This document shows, piece by piece, positions 22,985 to 31,121 of a DNA stretch of 39,420 bases. The notes beneath the pieces are model-generated. The model was not told the origin of the DNA, made no database searches, and saw only the letters and a program-made list of their open reading frames with translations. Position 1 is the first letter of the stretch. Each line of letters starts with the position of its first letter. Position numbers and translations under genes: made by a program. This DNA is from Clostridia bacterium. GTDB taxonomy: Bacteria > Bacillota > Clostridia > TANB77 > CAG-508. Location: NCBI GenBank assembly GCA_022797145.1, contig JAAWKA010000014.1, positions 1 to 39,420 of the forward strand, read 5' to 3'.

Positions 22985-24128
22985 ACTTTTTACTCTTTTT
23001 TAAATAGATTTTCATAACTATTATATTACTAAGTGAAATAATTATCATAAACAGAAAGATTTTAAATAAATCTACTGTCTGCTCTCCCGTTTTGGGTACA
23101 TTATCCTTTAAAGCCATAGTCTTATTTTTTACACTGTTTGAACTGTTTTGACTTACTTCTTCTTTTAAAGGTATATCATTTTTTAGTTTATTTTCATCTA
23201 CCTTTTGTATAGGAAATATAGATGTTTGTCCAGTATATTTTCTCCATTGTTCTAAGCTAACACTTGCTATCTCAATTTTACATATTTCCCTATATTTATC
23301 TAAAATACTTATTTTTCCTACTCCAACATCCTTTAGTTCAATATTTCCATCATTATCTACTTTTAATATACTTTCATCATTAGATACAAGTTTAAAATAT
23401 TTAGGAATATTAATTAGTTCCTCTTTTCCTGATTTTTTATTATATTGCTTTATATATATTCTTCCTTTTGTTTTTACAGTTGATATAGCAGTATTATATT
23501 GCATATTAATATTGTCAGCTTTTATTATAAATTCTGGTAATTGTTTATATTCTGTTTTTATTTTATATGTAGGCGTATCTATCAATTTATTTTCTATTGT
23601 ATAAGTTTTTATTTGTATGTATGTATTGAACTCATTTATTTGGTTTTCATTTTTATTATTTTTAATGAAAATTTTATTAGAAACTCTAATATATTTGGGA
23701 AGTGCTTCTTTTTGTTCAATATAATATTTATTTTCTCTATAATCATTTATTTTCATAAAGTTTTCATCAAATAAATTTTCTAAAATAATCTTTTCATGTA
23801 AATCTTTTACTATAGCTGTATTTTCTGGCAATCTAAAATACACATATATTTCAAAATTATCTTTATTATCAATTAAATTTTTATATTTATCTGGAATTTT
23901 TTTATCTGAATAGATAAATGGATTTGTGATATAAATAACATTGTTCTCATAATTTAATGTAAATTCTTCTTGTAACCAACCTTGTAAAAAAACTGGTGAA
24001 TTTTTTAATTCTGTAATCTGATTAAAACTATTATTGGTAATTGTATTATTAGAATTTGCAAATACTGTTGATGTACTTGTACATATTACCAGTAATAGAA
24101 TTATTAATACTGGTATTGTCTTTTTCAA
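22968..24128 (-). CDS. Cell-wall surface protein with VPKTG sorting signal
   Basis: The 386-aa protein starts at TTG (24128) after GGAGAG. It has a signal peptide (KKTIPVLIILLLVICTSTST, then VFANS), an extracellular body with a bacterial Ig-like stretch near 245-285 (LVSNDESILKVDNDGNIELK), and a C-terminal sorting signal: VPKTGEQ, a hydrophobic helix and a basic tail (KKSKKYETAL). The Leu of LPxTG is Val. It is translationally coupled to the class B sortase. Ligand or role unknown. Confidence 0.88.
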   Translation of the reverse strand: MKKTIPVLIILLLVICTSTSTVFANSNNTITNNSFNQITELKNSPVFLQGWLQEEFTLNYENNVIYITNPFIYSDKKIPDKYKNLIDNKDNFEIYVYFRLPENTAIVKDLHEKIILENLFDENFMKINDYRENKYYIEQKEALPKYIRVSNKIFIKNNKNENQINEFNTYIQIKTYTIENKLIDTPTYKIKTEYKQLPEFIIKADNINMQYNTAISTVKTKGRIYIKQYNKKSGKEELINIPKYFKLVSNDESILKVDNDGNIELKDVGVGKISILDKYREICKIEIASVSLEQWRKYTGQTSIFPIQKVDENKLKNDIPLKEEVSQNSSNSVKNKTMALKDNVPKTGEQTVDLFKIFLFMIIISLSNIIVMKIYLKKSKKYETAL

Positions 24129-24215
24129 ACTAATCTCTCCTTTTTTATTATTACCTAGGATATTAATAATTTACAATATTTTACTCTACTTGTCAATAAT
24201 TTACATTAATAAAAA

Positions 24216-24242
24216 GCCAAAAAGTATAAATTACTTTTTGGC
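24216..24242 (-). terminator. Terminator of the thioredoxin operon
   Basis: GCCAAAAAGTA / TACTTTTTGGC is an 11-bp stem with a 5-base loop, followed on the minus strand by TTTTTATT. Its edge overlaps the trxA stop codon. Confidence 0.85.
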
Positions 24243-24553
24243 TACTTTAACATATCTATTATTTGTTGTTTTGACACAACACCAACAGATGTATTTATTA
24301 CTTTTCCTTCATGCATTACTACCAAAGTTGGAATACTCATTACATTAAATTTTAATGCTAATTGCTGTTCATCATCTATATTTATTTTTCCCACTTTTAT
24401 TTTTCCTTGTTGTTCTTCTGCTATTTCATCTATTATTGGTGATAACATTTTACAAGGGCCACACCAAGGTGCCCAAAAATCCAATAGCACTGGTACCTTT
24501 GATTTAGATACTTCTTCTTCGTAATTTTTGTTTGTAATTGTTAATACTGACAT
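24242..24553 (-). CDS. trxA: Thioredoxin
   Basis: The 103-aa cytoplasmic disulfide reductase has the active site WAPWCGPCKML at about 28-38 and the cis-Pro loop SIPTLVV. GGAGG precedes the ATG. It is the last gene of the unit reductase-CcdA-TlpA-thioredoxin. It would be reduced by the reductase encoded at 25854-26729 and could recycle the peroxiredoxin once that gene is restored. Confidence 0.96.
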   Translation of the reverse strand: MSVLTITNKNYEEEVSKSKVPVLLDFWAPWCGPCKMLSPIIDEIAEEQQGKIKVGKINIDDEQQLALKFNVMSIPTLVVMHEGKVINTSVGVVSKQQIIDMLK

Positions 24554-24566
24554 ATTTCTGCCTCCT

Positions 24567-25151
24567 TTATTTAATTTTTGATATATTTTGTGATAATATC
24601 AACTTTGTAATCATTCCAGTATATGAATTTATAATTTTAAAATCTTTATTAATAAAAATAGTAGTTGGATAAGCTGTAATTCCACACTTATATAGTCCTT
24701 CTTGTCTCATATCAAAATAAATTGGAAATGAATATTCTTGACTAGTTACATATTTTTGTGCTTTTTCCTTTGTTTCTCTCATCCCATCAGTTGCATTTAT
24801 CATAAGAAAAACTACATTATCTTTTTCTTGTTCATACACTTCATTAAAATCTGGCATTTCTGCTTTACATGGAGAACACCAACTAGCCCAAAAATTTATA
24901 ACTATAGGTTTTCCTTTATAGGCACTTAGCTTAATTTCTTCATTATTTTCATTATATATTGAAAAATCTGGTGCAGATTTTAATTCTTTATCGTTCAAAG
25001 TGTTTTTATCAATTTCTTCTTCTAAACGTCCTTCTTCTAAAATACTATTATTTTTATTATTCAACATTAGTGTGTTATATCCTATACTTGCTATTACTAT
25101 AAATATTATAAATATTAATACATACATAATTAATCTAATTTTATTATTCAT
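24567..25151 (-). CDS. TlpA/ResA-like membrane-anchored thioredoxin-fold protein
   Basis: The 194-aa protein has an N-terminal membrane anchor (about 6-26, IMYVLIFIIFIVIASIGYNT) and an extracytoplasmic thioredoxin fold with WASWCSPCKAEM and cis-Pro in AYPTTIFI. The family reduces or exchanges disulfides outside the membrane. It lies 13 bases before trxA and just after ccdA, its expected electron donor. Confidence 0.92.
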   Translation of the reverse strand: MNNKIRLIMYVLIFIIFIVIASIGYNTLMLNNKNNSILEEGRLEEEIDKNTLNDKELKSAPDFSIYNENNEEIKLSAYKGKPIVINFWASWCSPCKAEMPDFNEVYEQEKDNVVFLMINATDGMRETKEKAQKYVTSQEYSFPIYFDMRQEGLYKCGITAYPTTIFINKDFKIINSYTGMITKLILSQNISKIK

Positions 25152-25177
25152 ATTTACTTCTCCTTATTTTTTTATTT

Positions 25178-25852
25178 TTAAAATGTTACTAAAGATAAAA
25201 AATATTGCATTAATCCTGTTATCATTAAAAGTCCTATTATTACTAAAAATCCTCCTGATATCCTATTTATGACCTTATAATTTCGTTTTATAAAATCAAA
25301 AGTAGTCTTTAATTTATCTATTAGAAGAGCACTTATAAAGAACGGAATTCCAAGTCCTATTGAAAAACAAAGTAACATTAAGATCCCTTCTAATACATGT
25401 GCTTTTACTGTTGCAAGCATAAGAGCTGAACCTAAAAAAGTTCCAATACATGGTGTCCAGCCAACTGAAAATATGATTCCAAATAGTATAGAAGATAAAA
25501 AACCTTTATTTTCTATATTAATATTTATTTTTTTTGTCTTGTTTATAAATGGAATTTTTATTAATTCCATAAAATTTAATCCAAATAGTATAACTATAAT
25601 TCCAAATATAATATTCAATATTTGATTATATTTTTTTATAAATACTCCTATTGAACTCGCAAAAGCACCTAATAATATAAAAACTATTGTAAATCCTAAT
25701 ATAAAGCCCAATGCATTTTTTATTACATATTTATTTGTAGTTTCATCTTTATTTTGTCCTGCAAAATAAGATATATATATGGGTAGCATTGGTAATAAAC
25801 ATGGTGATATGAATGTTACAACTCCTTCAATAAAAGACATTATATATTCCAT
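25178..25852 (-). CDS. ccdA: CcdA/DsbD-type thiol-disulfide transporter
   Basis: The 224-aa, six-helix membrane protein has the family motif FISPCLLPMLPIYI near the start and VGWTPCIGTFLGSA in the second half, each with one redox Cys. It moves reducing equivalents from cytoplasmic thioredoxin to external proteins such as the TlpA-like partner. It starts one base after the reductase stop. Confidence 0.94.
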   Translation of the reverse strand: MEYIMSFIEGVVTFISPCLLPMLPIYISYFAGQNKDETTNKYVIKNALGFILGFTIVFILLGAFASSIGVFIKKYNQILNIIFGIIVILFGLNFMELIKIPFINKTKKININIENKGFLSSILFGIIFSVGWTPCIGTFLGSALMLATVKAHVLEGILMLLCFSIGLGIPFFISALLIDKLKTTFDFIKRNYKVINRISGGFLVIIGLLMITGLMQYFLSLVTF

Positions 25853-25853
25853 T

Positions 25854-26729
25854 TTATCTTTTCCTTTCTCTTATATATGTTACTGTTTTTAATCCTGCTT
25901 TACTTCCTTCATATACAGCTTTTGAAATTTGTAATAGACCTCCTGTACAATCTCCACATGCAAATACTCCTTGAATATTAGTAGACATGTTCTCATCTAC
26001 TATAATATTATTATTTTCAACAAGTATTCCTAACTTTCGAGCTAAATCTGTACTAGAAGCAGTCCCTATTGCCACAAATACTCCATGTGTAGAGAGTTCA
26101 CTATTATCACTAAATTTTACCTTATTTACTGTAACTTCACCCACAACCTCTTTTATACTTCTATTATCAACTTCTATATTTTCTGTATCAATACTTCTAT
26201 TTTCTATTAATTCTTTACCATTTGTTAATATTGTAACCTTATTTGCAACTTTTGATAATTCTTTTGCTTCTGATAGTGCATAATCCCCTTCTCCTAGAAC
26301 CACTACTTCTTTATTTCTATAGAAAAAAGCATCACATATTGCACAATAACTTACTCCCTTTCCTTCATATTCTGCTATTCCTTTTATATTTGGAGTATTT
26401 CTTTTGGTTCCAGTTGCTATAATTAACGATTTCGAATAAAATTCATTATTTCTAGTTTTTACAATATAATTTTCATCATATTCTAAGCCTACAACTTCAT
26501 CTGTTTCTACTTGTATTCCCAATCGTATCGCTTGATTTATTCCATTATTTAAAAGTTCTTTTCCAGATATTGTATTAACAAATCCATAATAGTTGTCTAT
26601 TTTATTTGTCTTTTCTAATGCTCCTCCATCTTTTCCTATTATCAAGACATTAAGTCCTGCTCTTTTTATATAAATTCCTGCTGATATTCCTGCTGGTCCT
26701 TTTCCAATTATAATAGAATCATATATCAT
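25854..26729 (-). CDS. Thioredoxin-reductase-like flavoprotein
   Basis: I place the start at ATG 26729 (MIYDSIIIGKGPAGISAGIY); the longer frame starts at a GTG without a ribosome site. The 291-aa protein has FAD motifs (GKGPAGISAG, IIATGT, FACGDCTGG) and the redox pair YCAICDAF. The pyridine-nucleotide site is unusual: GEGDYALSEA keeps a GxGxxA-like loop, but the HRRxxxR signature for NADPH is absent (TILTNGKELIENRS instead). Some clostridial reductases without it use ferredoxin. The operon position with trxA supports thioredoxin as substrate. Confidence 0.9.
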   Translation of the reverse strand: MIYDSIIIGKGPAGISAGIYIKRAGLNVLIIGKDGGALEKTNKIDNYYGFVNTISGKELLNNGINQAIRLGIQVETDEVVGLEYDENYIVKTRNNEFYSKSLIIATGTKRNTPNIKGIAEYEGKGVSYCAICDAFFYRNKEVVVLGEGDYALSEAKELSKVANKVTILTNGKELIENRSIDTENIEVDNRSIKEVVGEVTVNKVKFSDNSELSTHGVFVAIGTASSTDLARKLGILVENNNIIVDENMSTNIQGVFACGDCTGGLLQISKAVYEGSKAGLKTVTYIRERKR

Positions 26730-26776
26730 TTTATCACCCACTTATTATTGTATTATTTCTTTATCTAATTGATACC

Positions 26777-27724
26777 TTATTTATCTATTTTATTTATTTT
26801 TTCAATTTGATCATATCTTAATAAATTTAATTCATAATTTTCTCTATGTTGTTTTACTACAGTATGAAGAGTTACTCCACATTGTTCCACTATTACTGCA
26901 AGTAACATAATGCCTGTTGCAAGTACTGCTGAAGGAACTTTTGTTATATACTTTGTTTTAAAAAATTCTACAAAAACTGGTATGCCTATAATAAGACTTA
27001 AAATAGATAATATAAATGCAATTAATGTAAAAAATTGTAATGGTTTATAATTTTTAAACATATTTACTATAGTTTTAACTACTTTAATCCCATCAGTAAT
27101 AGTATTTAATTTAGAAACACTTCCTTCTGGTCTATCACGATAAATAATAGGAATTTCTTTTATAATATATTTTTTATCTAATGCATATAAGGACATTTCT
27201 GTTTCAATTTCAAATTTTGGAGTCATTACTGGCATATTTTTTACAAACATTTTGTTAAAAGCTCTATATCCTGTCATTATATCCTTTAAATTTGTTTTAA
27301 ACAATACATTTATAGCTTTTTTTACTAAATTATTTCCAAATTCATGAAAATGTCTCTTATTTTCTTCTTGATAAGTGCCATTAGATAATCTATCTCCTAT
27401 TACCATATCTGCTTGTCCACATTTTATTGGCTCTATTAATTTATGAACAAACTCTGCAGGATATGTGTCATCTCCATCTACCATAACATATATATCTGCT
27501 TCAATTTCTCTAAACATAGTTCTTACAACATTCCCTTTTCCTTGTTTGTACTCATGTCTTACAATAGCACCATTTTTATTTGCTATTTCTACTGTTTTAT
27601 CTCTTGAGTTATTATCATACACATATATATTTGCTTGTGGTAATTCTTTTTTAAAGTCATTTATTACTTTTTCTATTGTTAACTCTTCATTATAACAAGG
27701 TATTAATATTGCTATCTTCTCCAT
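26777..27724 (-). CDS. DPM1-like family 2 glycosyltransferase with two membrane helices
   Basis: The 315-aa protein has a GT-A domain (ILIPCYNEELTIEKVINDFK, DNNSRDKT, metal-binding VMVDGDDTYPAEFV) and a C-terminal pair of helices (about 230-290). Enzymes of this form move a sugar from a nucleotide donor to polyprenyl phosphate. It overlaps the DUF6020 gene by 13 bases, suggesting that gene uses the lipid-linked sugar. It stands at the 3' end of the polysaccharide cluster. Confidence 0.9.
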   Translation of the reverse strand: MEKIAILIPCYNEELTIEKVINDFKKELPQANIYVYDNNSRDKTVEIANKNGAIVRHEYKQGKGNVVRTMFREIEADIYVMVDGDDTYPAEFVHKLIEPIKCGQADMVIGDRLSNGTYQEENKRHFHEFGNNLVKKAINVLFKTNLKDIMTGYRAFNKMFVKNMPVMTPKFEIETEMSLYALDKKYIIKEIPIIYRDRPEGSVSKLNTITDGIKVVKTIVNMFKNYKPLQFFTLIAFILSILSLIIGIPVFVEFFKTKYITKVPSAVLATGIMLLAVIVEQCGVTLHTVVKQHRENYELNLLRYDQIEKINKIDK

Positions 27725-29511
27725 AATTTTCTCCTTCTACTTATTCTATAGTTGTCTAAATCAATAGTTTTATTATTTTCTAATATTACTGTAGAGATTA
27801 ATATTGGTAAACATGTAAACATACTATATACATATCTATACTCACAATACACAGGTGATGCTAAAGTAGTAAGCCATAGAAATAAAACTGGTAGATAAAT
27901 ATATAATAATCTATATTTTCTTTTATATATACAATACATTCCACATGTAAGAATTATCCAAAAAGTAAATCCAATGCTAAACATCATAGATATAAATGGG
28001 ATATGTCTTTTTTCTATAATAGAATCAAATCTATCAAGTATATCTATTTTTATCTTCGGTGAATGATGTAGTCCTAATAACAAATCTTTCTCCATTTCTC
28101 TATTAAGTACCCAATTTGAAGCCTCTGGATACCAGTATCCATAACTATTAGACAAAAATGCCTCTATATATTCTAAAGGATATTTAAAAAACAATTTTAT
28201 CCATAAAAATATAAAATCTTTCTTATTCTCTGAAAAAGTTTCACTGTTAAAATAATTTTTTATTGGATCAGATAATATAGGATTATACAATTGTTCTATA
28301 TTATCTGCTTGTATATATTTTTGTATATGAGTTCTTTCTTCATAGCTTAAGCTATCTAATTTGTACGTATACACCCTAGCTAATTGTTGCATAGGGATAG
28401 ATAAAGCTTCTTTAACCTCTCCTTTTTCTATATTAAAAAAATTAAATACTGGTCCTTTTATAAATGCACTGATAATAAATGCACTAATAAATATAAATAA
28501 TAATCTTTTGTAATACATTTTATTCATGAAAATTATAAATGGAGTACTTAATATAATTACATATATTCCATTATTTCTAAATAATATTACTGTTAATATA
28601 GATACTAATAGTAATAAATTTTTTATTTTAGATTGTAAAAATCTCTCTTTATTAATACTTAATTCTACTACACAAATTGTAAACAATAGCATCATTGCTG
28701 CAAATGGTATATCTTTCCATATAGTTATACTAAACAATGCATTTATGGGATAAAATGCATAAAACATACAAGAAATTATAATAAATATATTTGGACTCTT
28801 TTTATTTTTCATATAAGCAAGAGTAAAAGCAAATACACCTGATAAAAATAACATTTGTGCAATATTATACATAGCAAATCCTATATTATAACTATCAAAA
28901 ACTTTTTTTCCAATATTAATAAAAAAACTAATTACTGCTGTATGCAATATAGGATGATGATTTGATAGTATTTCTATTCCTGTAGATTGATATATTTGCC
29001 TCATAGAGTCTATTGTTGCAAGTCCTGGATAATATCTTAAAAAGAAAGGTATCCAAGCAATAAAAATAACTATCCAAGTAATAAAAAATATTTTTAGACT
29101 TCCTAAAGAAAGTGTATTTTTTTCTTCTTTTTGTGAAATATAGTAAAAAATTAAGCTTATAGCACAATAAATCGAAACAAAATATCCCAACCATCTAAAC
29201 ATGGCATTAAGAAAATTAGAAAAAGAACCAATTATAAGTCTCAAATCATAATACAAATTTAAGCTTTGTCCTACTATTTCAAAAGTAGAAAAAATAACAG
29301 AGATAATTATACTACATATTATTAATCTTTTATCTTTGATATTTATAACCTGTTTTAAAATATAATAATAAAATATTACTAATATAATATATAGTATAGA
29401 ATTTCCAGTAAAACTATTTATATTATTAAAATTTAAATTCATTGACATACTTACTATAATAGATATTATGAATATTATAATATTTATGTATTTCAACAAT
29501 ATTTGTTTCAT
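27712..29511 (-). CDS. DUF6020 polytopic membrane protein, possible GT-C glycosyltransferase
   Basis: The 599-aa protein has about 12 membrane helices. An acidic loop after the first helices (RYYPGLATIDSMRQIYQSTG, then SNHHPILHTAVISFF) resembles the first extracellular loop of GT-C enzymes and marks DUF6020. A large extracellular loop lies at about 370-500. Coupling to a polyprenyl-phosphate glycosyltransferase supports transfer of a lipid-linked sugar onto a surface polymer. Acceptor unknown. Confidence 0.8.
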   Translation of the reverse strand: MKQILLKYINIIIFIISIIVSMSMNLNFNNINSFTGNSILYIILVIFYYYILKQVINIKDKRLIICSIIISVIFSTFEIVGQSLNLYYDLRLIIGSFSNFLNAMFRWLGYFVSIYCAISLIFYYISQKEEKNTLSLGSLKIFFITWIVIFIAWIPFFLRYYPGLATIDSMRQIYQSTGIEILSNHHPILHTAVISFFINIGKKVFDSYNIGFAMYNIAQMLFLSGVFAFTLAYMKNKKSPNIFIIISCMFYAFYPINALFSITIWKDIPFAAMMLLFTICVVELSINKERFLQSKIKNLLLLVSILTVILFRNNGIYVIILSTPFIIFMNKMYYKRLLFIFISAFIISAFIKGPVFNFFNIEKGEVKEALSIPMQQLARVYTYKLDSLSYEERTHIQKYIQADNIEQLYNPILSDPIKNYFNSETFSENKKDFIFLWIKLFFKYPLEYIEAFLSNSYGYWYPEASNWVLNREMEKDLLLGLHHSPKIKIDILDRFDSIIEKRHIPFISMMFSIGFTFWIILTCGMYCIYKRKYRLLYIYLPVLFLWLTTLASPVYCEYRYVYSMFTCLPILISTVILENNKTIDLDNYRISRRRKLWRR

Positions 29512-29519
29512 GTTTAAAT

Positions 29520-29551
29520 ATAATCCAATTACAATAATATAATTAGATTAT
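29520..29551 (-). other. Inverted repeat between exporter and DUF6020 genes
   Basis: ATAATCCAATTA (29520-29531) and TAATTAGATTAT (29540-29551) pair with one mismatch. A weak U-run follows on the minus strand. It may be an internal attenuator; not certain. Confidence 0.35.
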
Positions 29552-29563
29552 TTCTCCCTTCTT

Positions 29564-30337
29564 TTAAAATTCCTCTGCAAAGCCTTTTTGTAATTTATTA
29601 AATATTATGTATCCAATAATACATATAACTATTGATATTAAAAATAATACACCTAATACCTTAAAATCTGGCATTGTCTGATTATAAAAAATATCACGAT
29701 ATGCATTTATAATATGCGCCATTGGGTTTAATGAAATTATTCCTCTAAAAGCCTCTGGTATTGTATCACTTGCATATACAATTGGGGTAGCATAAAATGC
29801 AACTTGCAAAGCTATACTGATAATGTGTTCTAAATCTCTTAAATATACTGTTATACTAGATAATATAAAAGAAATTCCTAATGATAAAACATATTGCACT
29901 AACATCACAATAGGATAAAAAATTATATATCTTGATATTCCCAATCCATATGCAAAACAAAAAGCAATTATAATTAGTGTTGATATAAGAAAATTTACAG
30001 TTGCACTTGTTACTACTGCAATAGGTAATATCTCTCTTGGAAAATAAACTTTTTTTATTATATTCCCATTAGCAATAATAGTAAATGCTGCTTGAGTAAT
30101 TGTAGTTGTAAAATATGTCCAAGGAATTAATCCTGTACATACAAATATAACATAATATTCTTGTGTATCTTTTAAGATTAGTGGAAATATAATAGCATAC
30201 ACTGCTAATTGTAATAAAGGATTTAAAAACGACCATATAATACCTAGAAATGAATTTTTATATCTTCCCCTAATTTCTTTTTGTACATTTGTTTTTAATA
30301 ATTCTCTATAATTATATATATTTTTTAATATTTGCAT
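29564..30337 (-). CDS. Polysaccharide ABC exporter, permease (Wzm/TagG-like)
   Basis: About 257 aa from ATG 30337 (GGAG six bases upstream). It begins MQILKNIYNYRELLKTNVQK, with the typical N-terminal amphipathic GRYKNSFLGIIWSFLNPLLQ and six helices; NPMAHIINAYRDIFY is a strong ABC2_membrane polysaccharide-export mark. With the ATPase encoded just upstream it would move a finished lipid-linked polymer (teichoic-acid-like or O-antigen-like) across the membrane. Confidence 0.93.
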   Translation of the reverse strand: MQILKNIYNYRELLKTNVQKEIRGRYKNSFLGIIWSFLNPLLQLAVYAIIFPLILKDTQEYYVIFVCTGLIPWTYFTTTITQAAFTIIANGNIIKKVYFPREILPIAVVTSATVNFLISTLIIIAFCFAYGLGISRYIIFYPIVMLVQYVLSLGISFILSSITVYLRDLEHIISIALQVAFYATPIVYASDTIPEAFRGIISLNPMAHIINAYRDIFYNQTMPDFKVLGVLFLISIVICIIGYIIFNKLQKGFAEEF

Positions 30338-30351
30338 CAAATACTCCTTTC

Positions 30352-31089
30352 TTAAGCAGTTTCCTTTAAATATGCTTCCACTACTTCCTCTGTATTACCA
30401 TCCATTTTAATATGTCCATTATATAACCAAATTGCCCTTGTACATAACTGTTTTACAGAATACATACTGTGGGTAACAAATACCATTGTTTTCCCTTCTT
30501 CTTTTAAAGATTTCATTTTTTCAAAACATTTATCTTGAAAATGTTGATCTCCTACAGATAAAATTTCATCAATTAATAATATTTCTGCATTTACATTAAT
30601 TGCTACTGAAAAAGCTAACCTCATATACATTCCAGATGAATACGTCCTTACTGGGTTATCTATAAACTCTCCCAATTCTGAAAATTCTATAATTTGATTT
30701 ATTCTTTCATCTATTTCTCTTCTTGTTAAACCAAATATTGAAGCATTAAAATATATATTTTCTCTTCCTGAAAAATCAGGATGAAAGCCAGCACCAAGTT
30801 CTAATAAAGATGTTAATTTACCTTTTGTTATTATTTTTCCTTCATTTGGATATATAATTTTAGTCATTAATTTCAATAAAGTAGATTTTCCACTTCCATT
30901 TGTTCCAATTAATGCTACTACTTCTCCTTTTTTTATGTTCAAATTTATATTTTCTAACACAGTATGTTTTTCTTTTTTGTTCCTTTTAAAGAAAAGTAAT
31001 TTTTCTTTTATTGTATTTGCTTTATCATAATAAATATTAAAACGTTTAGTTACTCCATCTACTTCTATTACATTTTCTTGTTTTTCCAC
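30352..31089 (-). CDS. Polysaccharide ABC exporter, ATPase (Wzt/TagH-like)
   Basis: The 245-aa protein starts at GTG after GGAGG. It has Walker A (ALIGTNGSGKSTLL), signature TYSSGMYMRLAFSVAINVNA and Walker B (ILLIDEILSVGDQHF); LELGAGFHPDFSGRENIYFN is typical of Wzt/TagH. It stops after the nucleotide-binding domain, lacking the C-terminal carbohydrate-binding domain of many Wzt proteins, so the exporter should not check the polymer's end group. Confidence 0.94.
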   Translation of the reverse strand: MEKQENVIEVDGVTKRFNIYYDKANTIKEKLLFFKRNKKEKHTVLENINLNIKKGEVVALIGTNGSGKSTLLKLMTKIIYPNEGKIITKGKLTSLLELGAGFHPDFSGRENIYFNASIFGLTRREIDERINQIIEFSELGEFIDNPVRTYSSGMYMRLAFSVAINVNAEILLIDEILSVGDQHFQDKCFEKMKSLKEEGKTMVFVTHSMYSVKQLCTRAIWLYNGHIKMDGNTEEVVEAYLKETA

Positions 31090-31121
31090 AAATTTTCCTC
31101 CATTGTTTAATATATAATAAA

